NCBI RefSeq assembly: GCF_000497045.1
Contig: NW_015961949.1
Location: forward strand, 1 to 64,000
Length of the DNA: 64,000 nucleotides
Direction of reading: 5' to 3'
Source of the DNA: Kalmanozyma brasiliensis GHG001
Lineage: Eukaryota; Basidiomycota; Ustilaginomycetes; Ustilaginales
Shown here: piece after piece, positions 55,463 to 64,000 of the stretch
Numbering within the stretch: position 1 is the first letter of the stretch
Layout: each line of letters begins with the position of its first letter
Translations under genes and position numbers: made by a program
The notes under the pieces: generated by a model
Told to the model about the DNA's origin: nothing
The model's input: the letters and a program-made list of their open reading frames with translations, nothing else
Database searches by the model: none

Positions 55463-58300
55463 ATGTCTTCTGCTGATCGAGGCAGCTCGGCTGCCGGTGC
55501 TGCTACCACTGCAGCTGCCGAGTCCAACCCGGGCTCGGTCTCACTCTCCGAATCCACTGCTTCCATCACCCAGGCCTCTGGAGCAGAGACGGCCACCACA
55601 TCCTCCTCCCAGTCCCCCGTCCAGCGACCGGTAGATGCAGCAGACGACGCAAAAGGCGAAGCTTCCGAGGCCGATATCCAGGCTCGCATCGATCGAAAGC
55701 GTCAAGAACACGAGCAGCAGCGCGCTATGCATCAAAAGGCTTTCGAACAGCAGATGGCTCTCCTCGAAAAGCAGCAGCGCGAAGAAGAACAGACTCTCCT
55801 TTCGCAGCGTTTGTCAGGCGGCGCTGCTGCCGCCTCCGCCCCCATCACTCCACCCAATGGCGCTGTTGCTGCTGATCCAAAGACGGCGGCAGACGCCGCC
55901 GGTGTTGGTCAATCTGTTCCTACGTCCCGTCGCCAGTCACGCTCGGCTGACGAGCTTGCCTCTGCTGTCGGCGCCATGTCCATCACTGGCAAGGATGGCA
56001 TCAACAGCAAAGGCGACAACGCGACGCCCGTCTTCAACGAGCAATTCCTCTTTGACGACGAGCTGGACAACGAGGACTCGGCTTTCGTCAAGAAGTACAA
56101 CCTCAAAGGCAGCGATGATCAGTTCCCCGTCCTCGTTCAGCGCGGCGTCGCCGCAGACCAGAATGCTGCTCGCGGTGCGGACTGGCCCAAGTTCGGCAGC
56201 GGTGCTGGCGCTGGTGGCGCCGCTCGCGCTGCGGGCGACACCAGCCAATCTTCGCTACGCGGCTCGGTCACCGGCAAGTCGCCGCCTCCTCCCTCAGGTC
56301 AAGGCACGCCCAACATGGCTTCTTCCTTCGGCACCAGCGCCGGTCGTCAGCAAGGCGGCTTCCCTCTTCCTTCGCCCTCGCCTCGTCTCCCTCAGACGGG
56401 CCGTGCGTCGCCTGCCATCAATGCTGCCACCTTTGCGGGCGTTGCTTCGCGACAGGTCAGCGGACCTGGCTCGCCCTCGCCGGGTCTCGGTGGTCTCAGC
56501 GGCGAGGTGGGTCGTACCGGAGGTGGATCACGCTTCGTCAACACCGCCGTCCCTGCTGCCGCGGCTGGCCTCAAGAACGCGGGTGGTGCGGCCAGTGGAG
56601 CCGCTGCTTTTCCCAGCTTCAACATGAGCGCCTTCTCGGGTGCGTCGACAGGCAGCGAGAGCCCCAACCGATTTGGAACGTACTCTCCCAACAACTTTGA
56701 TGCTGCTGGCGACGCTCGACCGGGCAGCCGACCTTCGTCGGGTTTCTTCGATGCCTTCAACCCCACTGCAGGTGCCAATGCGCCCGGCTCGCTCTTCCCT
56801 ACGGACAAGTACTCGATGGGCATGGCGGGAGCGGACGAGCATGGCCTTGGACCTGGCGCTGCTAACGCCGCGCTAGCCAAGCATGGACGCAAGGGGGAGC
56901 TGGATGCCACTACGCAGCTCGAGGATCTGCAGGGCGACATCTTCGCGCTGTGCAAGGATCAGCACGGATGCCGCTTCCTGCAAAAGAAGCTGGAGGAGAC
57001 CAACCCTGCTCACCGCGACATGATCTTCAGCGAGACGTTCACCCACTTTGCCGAGCTCATGACGGATCCCTTTGGCAACTACCTGTGCCAGAAGATGCTC
57101 GAGTTCTGCACGGATGAGCAGCGCGATCTGATCGTCGAGCTCGTTGCGCCCGAGCTGGTGACCATCTCGCTCAACATGCACGGCACGCGCGCTGTGCAAA
57201 AGATGATCGACTTCCTCTCGACACCTCGTCAGATCCACGCTATCATTGTGGCCCTCTCGATGAACGTGGTGACGCTCATCAAGGATCTCAACGGCAATCA
57301 CGTGGTGCAAAAGTGTCTCAACCGTCTCAACGCCGAAGACAACCAGTTCATTTACAATGCTGTGGCTGCACACTGCGTCGAGGTGGCTACGCACCGCCAT
57401 GGTTGCTGCGTGCTCCAGCGTTGCATCGACCACGCTTCGGAAGCGCAACGCGTCCAGCTGGTGGCCGAGATCACGTACAACGCGCTGACGCTGGTCCAAG
57501 ATCCTTTCGGCAACTATGTTGTGCAGTACGTGCTCGACCTGAGCATTCCACGCTTCACGGATGCCGTTGTCCGCCAGTTCGTGGGCAACGTCTGCCTGCT
57601 CTCGGTGCAAAAGTTCAGCAGCAACGTGATTGAAAAGTGCATCCGCGTTTCCGAGCCTGGCGTCCGAAAGCAGCTAATCGAGGAGCTGCTCAACCGGACC
57701 CGCTTGGAGAAGCTGCTGCGCGATTCGTTCGCCAACTACGTGGTGCAGACCAGCCTGGACTATGCCGATCCTGTGCAGCGTATGCGTCTGGTGGAATGCA
57801 TCAAGCCCATTCTGCCGGTGATCCGCAACACGCCGTACGGAAAGCGGATTCAGAGCAAGCTGCAGCGCGACAACCTGGATCTGGGACCACCCAACGGAGT
57901 GCCATACTCGGTGCTGCATGCTCACCAGCAGCAGCTGCACGCTATGGCGGCCATGGGCGGTGGCGGTGCGGGCGGTGCTCGAGGCAATGTGGGCTACATG
58001 GGCTACCCTCAGGGCCACCAGATGGCGCCTCCGCCCCCTCACATGCACCATGCGCACCAATATGGGCACCAGCAGCCCATGTACGGTGGTCGCGGAGGTC
58101 ATCACGGTGGTGGGCACAACCTGCCGCCGCCCAACTTTGGACAGGGCGGCGGTGGTGGTTACGGAGGAGGGTTCAACGGAAACCTGCCGCCTCCGATGGG
58201 CATGCAGCAACAGCCGGGAGGACGCAGCCCGGGTGGCTTTACCAACAGCGGCGCTGCTGCCGGGAACGGTGGTGCCGGTGGCGGATACGGAAACTACTAG
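55463..58300 (+). CDS. Pumilio-family (PUF) RNA-binding protein, Puf4-like
   Basis: A 945-residue post-transcriptional regulator that binds mRNA 3' UTRs and recruits decay and repression factors. After a disordered N-terminus with a Gln/Glu coiled coil (about 75-115) come eight PUF repeats at about 487-800. Recognition cores in order are GCRFLQ, GNYLCQ, GTRAVQ, GNHVVQ, GCCVLQ, GNYVVQ, SSNVIE and ANYVVQ. By the PUF code, repeats 8 to 5 (N-Q, S-E, N-Q, C-Q) read UGUA, as in yeast Puf3, Puf4 and Puf5. HRHGCCVLQRCIDH is close to Puf4. The C-terminal 140 residues are Gly/His/Gln/Pro-rich and likely to phase-separate. The start MSSADRGS at 55463 is the first in-frame ATG. Confidence 0.94.
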   Translation: MSSADRGSSAAGAATTAAAESNPGSVSLSESTASITQASGAETATTSSSQSPVQRPVDAADDAKGEASEADIQARIDRKRQEHEQQRAMHQKAFEQQMALLEKQQREEEQTLLSQRLSGGAAAASAPITPPNGAVAADPKTAADAAGVGQSVPTSRRQSRSADELASAVGAMSITGKDGINSKGDNATPVFNEQFLFDDELDNEDSAFVKKYNLKGSDDQFPVLVQRGVAADQNAARGADWPKFGSGAGAGGAARAAGDTSQSSLRGSVTGKSPPPPSGQGTPNMASSFGTSAGRQQGGFPLPSPSPRLPQTGRASPAINAATFAGVASRQVSGPGSPSPGLGGLSGEVGRTGGGSRFVNTAVPAAAAGLKNAGGAASGAAAFPSFNMSAFSGASTGSESPNRFGTYSPNNFDAAGDARPGSRPSSGFFDAFNPTAGANAPGSLFPTDKYSMGMAGADEHGLGPGAANAALAKHGRKGELDATTQLEDLQGDIFALCKDQHGCRFLQKKLEETNPAHRDMIFSETFTHFAELMTDPFGNYLCQKMLEFCTDEQRDLIVELVAPELVTISLNMHGTRAVQKMIDFLSTPRQIHAIIVALSMNVVTLIKDLNGNHVVQKCLNRLNAEDNQFIYNAVAAHCVEVATHRHGCCVLQRCIDHASEAQRVQLVAEITYNALTLVQDPFGNYVVQYVLDLSIPRFTDAVVRQFVGNVCLLSVQKFSSNVIEKCIRVSEPGVRKQLIEELLNRTRLEKLLRDSFANYVVQTSLDYADPVQRMRLVECIKPILPVIRNTPYGKRIQSKLQRDNLDLGPPNGVPYSVLHAHQQQLHAMAAMGGGGAGGARGNVGYMGYPQGHQMAPPPPHMHHAHQYGHQQPMYGGRGGHHGGGHNLPPPNFGQGGGGGYGGGFNGNLPPPMGMQQQPGGRSPGGFTNSGAAAGNGGAGGGYGNY

Positions 58301-60416
58301 CTTCGCCGCTCGCGTGTCAGGAACGGACCTGGACGCCACCAAGACCACAATTCTCTCAACCCATCGCACGCAAAGGCGATGGCCGGATCTCTTTTCGACC
58401 CTGTCCCTTCAAGGCATGCTTCTCTCTCTTTCACATTGTCTCTCGATCTCTACATATACAAAGTCTCAACGTCGCACCAACCTCATCTGTACAATGCTCA
58501 TTCAAGATTCCCGTCATCATCATGATCAAGCTCATGCTCACGTCCGCTTGTACGGTGAATTGCCGTTGTCATTATTATCCACTTCAATGTTCTATAGATA
58601 CGTCTTCAACCATGTTCCTACCGTGACCTGAATTGGGTGGGCTGTGACGAGATGGAAACATGAGCCTCGACATGGTGGGCCGTGATGATGGCGAGGCTGC
58701 TTTTTACGGTCACCTTTTTCTCCGCGAATTTTTCCAGCTTGATTTTTGTTTTCCGGGATTACGGGATGAGCCCGTGCACAGGAAAGCTTCATGTCTCGCA
58801 CGCAGACGCCCAACGGTGAGCCGTCACGTTGACCGGTTTTGGGCGGTGTGTGAACTCTGAATCCAGGGTCCAAGAAACCGTACGACTTTGGCCTGCTTCT
58901 TCGATTCTTCCCACAACGACGGACGCAGGACACTGTGTTACTATTGCTGTTGCTTGGTCAACGCTGCCTCTACGTAGCTGAGTGAGGTCGTTGGATGGAC
59001 CTCGACAGCCTTGCTGTACAATGAAGAGGGGCCGTGTCGAAAGGGGCACGGCGACCTTATTGAGGATGCTTAGCTCGCCGAAAGGGGCAGGAGACATCCG
59101 ATGCACCGTGCTGTTTTCCCGCCAAGCTCTCCTCATCGGAGAACCCTTTGGCATAGTTCGCACGCTCAGTCGGCGCAATCCGAAGTGCTAGCTTCAGCTG
59201 TCACATGCATCTCGACGCTCGAGCGCTAAGCTTGTTGCAAAGAGTGACTCTGAGCATCGCCTGAAGGGATGATGGACTGGTTGCCAAGCGGCGTGCCGTC
59301 CCTCGATGCCGAGGGAACAAGGCGGGCGGCGTCAGGGCGTGGGCTCGGCGTAGAGATTGGCGGACTCGCTGGTCTGGACAAAGGGGACAGCCAGGCTCCG
59401 GACCGCGTCGACCCTTTTGTCAAACATCAACACCGACCGATCCCTGCCAAACTTGCAGCCTCGTCAAACCTTATACATCCTTGGATTGCCGTCTTTCTCT
59501 GACACTAACTGAGTCGGCAAACACCACACCATTGTCTTGATATGAAAGGAACCTCGTAGCCTTGATACGGCTGCCTATCGAGATGAAGCCGCGGGATGCA
59601 GTCAACGTCAATGGACCACCGACGCTCATAGGGCTCCATCTTGGGAAAGTGAGTAGGATAAGGCCAACCCACACCGAGAGAGACAAAGTGTTGACTTGTT
59701 CTTGGCAGCTCAGGCCCGCCCAAAGGTGAAGGATCTCGGCATTTTCCTGGCTCCCCGTCTCTCCGTCGGTCGGTCGGTGGCCTTACCTTACGCTGTTTTG
59801 TGGCGTCAGGCGTCGATTTGACACGAGATAGCCGGCTGAATCGGCTGGACGGCGGAGGTGTGGGTTGGGAAAAGCCAAAAAAGTGTGTGAGACTCTTGCA
59901 GCTCGCTTAACTACGCGCTGCAGTCACTCCCTGAATCGAGGCTCTGACTCTCCCTGCTGCTGCTGCTCGAAAGTCCACTTTGTCCGGTCCCGACCAGCTG
60001 ACCACGCTTCGTTCGGCCTGTTCCCTTTGTCCTCCCCGACGACTAGAATCGGCCTTCACCTCGAGCTCGACAGCTTCTGGTTTGCGCAGACATCAACGCT
60101 GGCCTCTGCCTCCACCATATCACACACTTCGACGTCGGCTTGGTCCGTTGTCACCCACACGTCAAGTACGCTCCCGATCCGCCGGTGTAGTAAGCACCCA
60201 AAGTCGGTACCGCCGAACACTCGTTCCAGCATCATCACTGTCAGCAGCACGTTCCCACCCAAGTCACACTCTCCATCTCGCACATGGCCGGAGCCGCGCA
60301 GTCGGATCACCCTCGAGTAGTTCCATCACACATATCACATTAGCAGTCACGAGCTCAAGCCATCGTCGAGCATCTTCTCGCTCCTTCTATCATCTCTCCT
60401 TGCTCCATCCCCCCCC
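58301..60416. other. Intergenic, no supported gene
   Basis: About 2.1 kb. The first 350 bp is probably the PUF 3' UTR; it contains UGUA-type sites such as TGTACAAT near 58488. The last 500 bp is pyrimidine-rich, like a leader for the next plus-strand gene. No recognisable coding or RNA gene in between. Confidence 0.45.
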
Positions 60417-60440
60417 NNNNNNNNNNNNNNNNNNNNNNNN
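60409..60440. other. Assembly gap: 8 C followed by 24 N
   Basis: A C run at 60409-60416 is followed by 24 N, 29 nt upstream of the next start codon. The leader of that gene is therefore incomplete. A short frame starting at 60441 stops after 10 codons. Confidence 0.98.
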
Positions 60441-60469
60441 ATGACCGCCACAGCTTCCGCTCCTTCATC

Positions 60470-61984
60470 ATGACCACCCGTCCATCTGCGCCGTCCTCCT
60501 CGTCCTCGTCGACGACGGCGCCGGCAGCAGCAGCAATGGCATCACCCTCGACGGGATCCATAGGCTCCCCCTCCCTCAGCGCTCCACCAATACGCATGCG
60601 ACACCCTCTTCCAGCCCCACCACTTCAATGTGCACAGCCACCGCTCCACAGAAGCAGGTCCATCAAGTCCTCCCACCATCATCAACCCACCTCGTCGTCT
60701 GCTTCATCTGCATACTCCACAAATCGTACATCGCCCCGGTACAGCTATCCAGGCACACTCTCCTCGATCTCGCCTTCCACATCGCCCTACTACTCGAGCT
60801 CGCATCCGAGTCCCGTGCCTTCGACCACCAGCTCGGCAGGTGGCAGCAGCGTCAGTGGCGGGAGCAGCCTTCGCACCCCGCCTGATCTTCTCGTCAACGG
60901 TGCCAGCGTCGGCCACACGGGCAAAGGGTTGCAGCAGTTGGCGGTCAACAGCTGGAACGGTCAGCTGGTCAAACCAAGGCCACCGCGTAATCTCGCCAAG
61001 GAGGAGATTCGGAGAAGGCAGTCTTTGCTGAAAGATTTGCCTCAACTGCCGCCGACCTTCTCACTGCCGAGTCCGCCTCCCAGTCCCAAGCTCGAACCGG
61101 CCCGAATCAAAAAGCGGAGAAGAGACTCGGTAGACACCAACGACGACCCAGCAGCACCGCTTCCACCATCTTCACGGCAGCCCGAACACCACCGTTCATC
61201 GACCATCGCCCTCGCCAACCACACACGGCATCGCTCCCTCACACCTTCCACCCTCTCCTCGCTAGCAGCAGCCTACCGCTCCGCCGCACGCGAGCTCAAG
61301 CACGCCGCGGACGCGCGAGCTTCGTCGCTCTCCGCCTCTCGCCCCTCCTACCTCGCTGCCCGCCCTACACAAGTGTCGGCGCTGGAGCAGCTCGACGCAG
61401 TGCTGCTCTTCTGCTACGCCTTCTGGTTGGACGATCTCGCCGCCTCTTGCCCCGGTGGGGGATGCATCGCCAAAAACTGGATCAGCCTCTTTGGTCTGCT
61501 TCGCTACGCCACCAATGCGCACTCGGACCTGGGCAACGACGTGCTCCTCGGCGTCTGTCGCTTGGTCGAATCGGCCGTCCTGCGCAAGCTGCACGCCCAC
61601 GATTCCGCGGTGCTGCTCAAGACGCTCACCGCGAACACCGGAGTGTCGATGGGAGAGGTGACGCAGATGGTGCAGCGCCAGACAGCCGATTTGGAGCGGT
61701 CCGATCGGTTGGCGGCGCAAGCGAGGAATTTGCTCTCGCTGAGCAATCTGGCAGCGTCGCATCCGGAGTTGCTCGCGAAAGCGCTCGGTTCGACCGTGGT
61801 GAATAGCGAGGCTGCTGCGAAGAGTGTTGATCCCGGTAGCGAGGAGAGTTGCGGGGGGCTAGCGTGGCCGCTGGACAGTATGAGTGCCATGCCGTTCCTG
61901 GTGGCTTTTGGGAGGTGTGCCGTTGCCGAACAGGCAAGGCGGGCGGGGGTGGAGTTTGCGCTCAAGGTGGTCGAGCGCGAGTGA
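60470..61984 (+). CDS. Ser/Pro-rich protein with helical C-terminal domain, function unknown
   Basis: A 504-residue protein. Residues 1-250 are rich in Ser, Thr and Pro and probably disordered, with a polybasic IKKRRRDS cluster near 215 that could be a nuclear signal. Residues about 260-500 look like a compact helical domain: LSSLAAAYRSAARELKHAAD, LEQLDAVLLFCYAFWLDD, CIAKNWISLFGLLRYAT, then Leu/Ala-rich helices. No catalytic motif. I do not recognise the family, though the helical part looks conserved rather than random. The N-terminus could extend into the assembly gap, but no upstream in-frame start is visible. Confidence 0.7.
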   Translation: MTTRPSAPSSSSSSTTAPAAAAMASPSTGSIGSPSLSAPPIRMRHPLPAPPLQCAQPPLHRSRSIKSSHHHQPTSSSASSAYSTNRTSPRYSYPGTLSSISPSTSPYYSSSHPSPVPSTTSSAGGSSVSGGSSLRTPPDLLVNGASVGHTGKGLQQLAVNSWNGQLVKPRPPRNLAKEEIRRRQSLLKDLPQLPPTFSLPSPPPSPKLEPARIKKRRRDSVDTNDDPAAPLPPSSRQPEHHRSSTIALANHTRHRSLTPSTLSSLAAAYRSAARELKHAADARASSLSASRPSYLAARPTQVSALEQLDAVLLFCYAFWLDDLAASCPGGGCIAKNWISLFGLLRYATNAHSDLGNDVLLGVCRLVESAVLRKLHAHDSAVLLKTLTANTGVSMGEVTQMVQRQTADLERSDRLAAQARNLLSLSNLAASHPELLAKALGSTVVNSEAAAKSVDPGSEESCGGLAWPLDSMSAMPFLVAFGRCAVAEQARRAGVEFALKVVERE

Positions 61985-62776
61985 TTGCTCCTCATCCTAT
62001 CGTTTGCCTGGCTCAGCCGCGACCATCCAATCCTCTCGTTCGCATCCAACCCTCCGGCTTCACGTCGTCTCCCATCTCCCTGTCCTTCTTTCTAGCTTTG
62101 GTCGCCTGCTTTCATCCTGCATCACCTCATCCTCTCGCTCAGTGCCATCTCTTCATCTGCTTCGGTCTTCTATCATCTTGCTTACCCTCGCTCATACTTC
62201 GCATATCTTCATCGTCATCATTTGCTCATCCCTGCACTCTTGTACCGTTTTTCTTGCAATGCTTTCATTTGTTCACGCGCTGGTTTGGTCTGTTTCACTT
62301 GCGATGCTTCCATCTGTTCGTGCACTTCATCCGATGCGTTTTTTCTGGCACTGCCTCATCCAGTTGGGTTTGATTGTGAAGAGAGAGAGGGGGTGGCGAG
62401 GCTCCCTCTGCGGCCGATCGCGTGGCTCGCTGGGTGGGAGGGTTCTGAGCAAGCGTCGATCCCCTTTTTTGCCCTCGATCGGGCGAGAGGGGTGCTTCTG
62501 ACGAGCTTCCAACGCATTGCATGCGCAGCCTGAGACAAACACAGGTGATGCTTCTAGGGAATTGCGAACACTTTCCGACCAGGGGTGGTTCAAGGGGATG
62601 CTTAGTCTTGCTCCACGCACACAGCAGGAGATGAAGCGTGGGTCGAATGCGATCCTCCGATGACCACTCGCTCTGACGAGCTTCAGCCGTTCCGCACGTC
62701 CAAAGGCCGAATGGCAGTCTGGAGACGTTAAACAGCTCAATTGTCCGCAGGCATAAAACGAATTTCCCTCAGCGCG
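61985..62776. other. Intergenic, tail-to-tail
   Basis: About 790 bp lies between two convergent genes, T-rich in its first half as expected of a 3' UTR. No gene recognised. Confidence 0.5.
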
Positions 62777-64000
62777 TCACTTCTTCCCCTTCGCCTTTCC
62801 CTTTCCCTTCGCTCCAGCACCCGCTTTGGGCTTCTTAACCAACTTGTCCTTGGCCAAATCATCCTCGTCCCCGTCCTTCTCATCCTCCTTATCGTCCTCC
62901 ACCACCTCCTCCTCCACCGCGTCTTCCAAATCGGGCACTTCGGCCTTGGCGATTTTCATCTTGGCGCCGACGTCGCTCGCCTTGTTGAAGGCGATCGGGT
63001 GACTACCCGCGTTGTACTTCCTCGTAAACCCGGCCTTGACGGGCGCAGGGATGCTTTTGAGTACGGCTTCGGCGTTGTTCGGCTCCAGCCCGAGCTCCAG
63101 GATGCTCTCCCGATCCTCGATGGCTAGGTAGTATTCGTCCATGATTTCGATCACTTCGTCCACCCCGTCGGCGCCGTTCTGCACCATCGGTTGGATCAAT
63201 CGCCCCCACAGGCTAGGCAGGTAGTGCTGTCGCACATCGTGTCGACTTCCGGAGCAGACCAGCCGCATCTTTGCTTGGAGATCAACGACCGCCCGCGTGA
63301 GACGCTGCTGCTTGCTGTTTTGCCCGAGCCACGCGGGGAACGAGGGGAAGCCGCCCTCGGTGCCGCCGTAGATGTAGCTGCACGGTCGGACCGACGAGGC
63401 GATGGCGTGCAGCGGCATGAGCGACCAGTGCTGTTCCGAACCGTGGATCATGCGGTCTACCACGTCGCCGTCGGAAATGCTGGCGGCTGCCTTGCGCAGC
63501 AGTTCCAGATGCTTGAGCTGTTGACGAGGACCGCTCTCGCGAGAGGCGAGAACGGGTCGTGCCTTGACGTAGTTCTCTGCAACCATCAGCGGCACAAAGC
63601 TGTGATCTTGGAAGTACAAGTCTGCCTTGTCGTTGAGCGTCTTCCTGGATGTGGCGTTGAACATGCCCGGCGAAGACAGGTCGGAGTAGAGCGAGAACGG
63701 GGTGTGCAGGCCCGGTTTGGAGTTTTCCAATCCGAGCTGTTTGGATTCGTCAAAGTCCATCGTGTCGTTGGAGAGCTTCCAGGTGGAGAGCATGTTGATG
63801 ACCGATCGAATATCAGACTGCGCCGCCTCGATGAGTTGCGCCATGACTTCACCGGGGATTTTGAGCTTCTCCTTGAACGCGATGGACAGCATCCTCGACT
63901 TGACCTGGTTGGCATCGGGTTTGCGGAACGACAGATTGTACGTCGTGTGCTCGAACGGGCGCATCTTTTGGTTTCGGCGGTCGTTGCAGATGCAGATGAT
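62777..64000 (-). CDS. RFC1: Replication factor C large subunit (RFC1), C-terminal part, cut by window edge
   Basis: The clamp loader RFC opens PCNA and loads it at primer ends. The visible part begins at the window edge with IICICNDRRNQK, followed by MRPFEHTTYNLSFRKPDANQ, typical of the end of the RFC1 AAA+ domain. Then come the lid and collar helices (QSDIRSVINMLSTWKL and onward) and the RFC1-specific C-terminal domain. The protein ends in an acidic stretch and a Lys-rich tail (KGKGKAKGKK). About 407 codons are present; the BRCT domain and Walker motifs lie outside the window. The gene is partial only because the window ends. Confidence 0.95.
   Translation of the reverse strand: MICICNDRRNQKMRPFEHTTYNLSFRKPDANQVKSRMLSIAFKEKLKIPGEVMAQLIEAAQSDIRSVINMLSTWKLSNDTMDFDESKQLGLENSKPGLHTPFSLYSDLSSPGMFNATSRKTLNDKADLYFQDHSFVPLMVAENYVKARPVLASRESGPRQQLKHLELLRKAAASISDGDVVDRMIHGSEQHWSLMPLHAIASSVRPCSYIYGGTEGGFPSFPAWLGQNSKQQRLTRAVVDLQAKMRLVCSGSRHDVRQHYLPSLWGRLIQPMVQNGADGVDEVIEIMDEYYLAIEDRESILELGLEPNNAEAVLKSIPAPVKAGFTRKYNAGSHPIAFNKASDVGAKMKIAKAEVPDLEDAVEEEVVEDDKEDEKDGDEDDLAKDKLVKKPKAGAGAKGKGKAKGKK

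Overview
The window is nuclear DNA of a fungus. Long, mostly intronless, GC-biased genes sit on both strands with 0.2-2 kb spacers. The protein families are fungal (Met2-type homoserine acetyltransferase, Git3/Gpr1-like receptor, NOC3, SMC5, PUF protein, RFC1). The intron poverty and a lipase of the Candida antarctica lipase A type point to a smut or smut-related yeast (Ustilaginales, Basidiomycota). Species cannot be read from the sequence. Two short runs of N mark assembly gaps, each directly after a poly-C run.

Layout. 0-1.3 kb: an unidentified, possibly frameshifted relic, a 7-bp minisatellite, and eight exact copies of a 12-mer with irregular spacing. 1.3-26 kb is core genome: homoserine O-acetyltransferase, a four-helix membrane protein, a GPCR with a very long third cytoplasmic loop, a membrane J-protein, NOC3, a LEA-2-like membrane protein, and two large disordered proteins of unknown function. 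Between the GPCR and the J-protein, about 3 kb has no clear gene but shows splice-site pairs.

26-41 kb is an accessory-looking region: amidase, F-box/LRR protein, secreted lipase, short-chain dehydrogenase, MFS transporter and aldehyde dehydrogenase, in mixed orientation. Between them lie broken copies of the 3' ends of the amidase, F-box and transporter genes, some joined to each other. Two direct repeats flank the transporter. This points to repeated local duplication, shuffling and loss. A shared metabolic role (hydrolysis of amides and esters, redox steps, export) is possible but is only inferred from proximity.

41-64 kb returns to core functions: SMC5, a GPALPP/DUF3752 protein, a WW/FF-domain protein (the latter two divergent), a flavin monooxygenase, a cupin, a PUF RNA-binding protein with a long leader, an unknown serine/proline-rich protein with a helical C-terminus, and the C-terminal part of RFC1 cut by the window edge. 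No tRNA, rRNA, CRISPR array or intact transposon was recognised.
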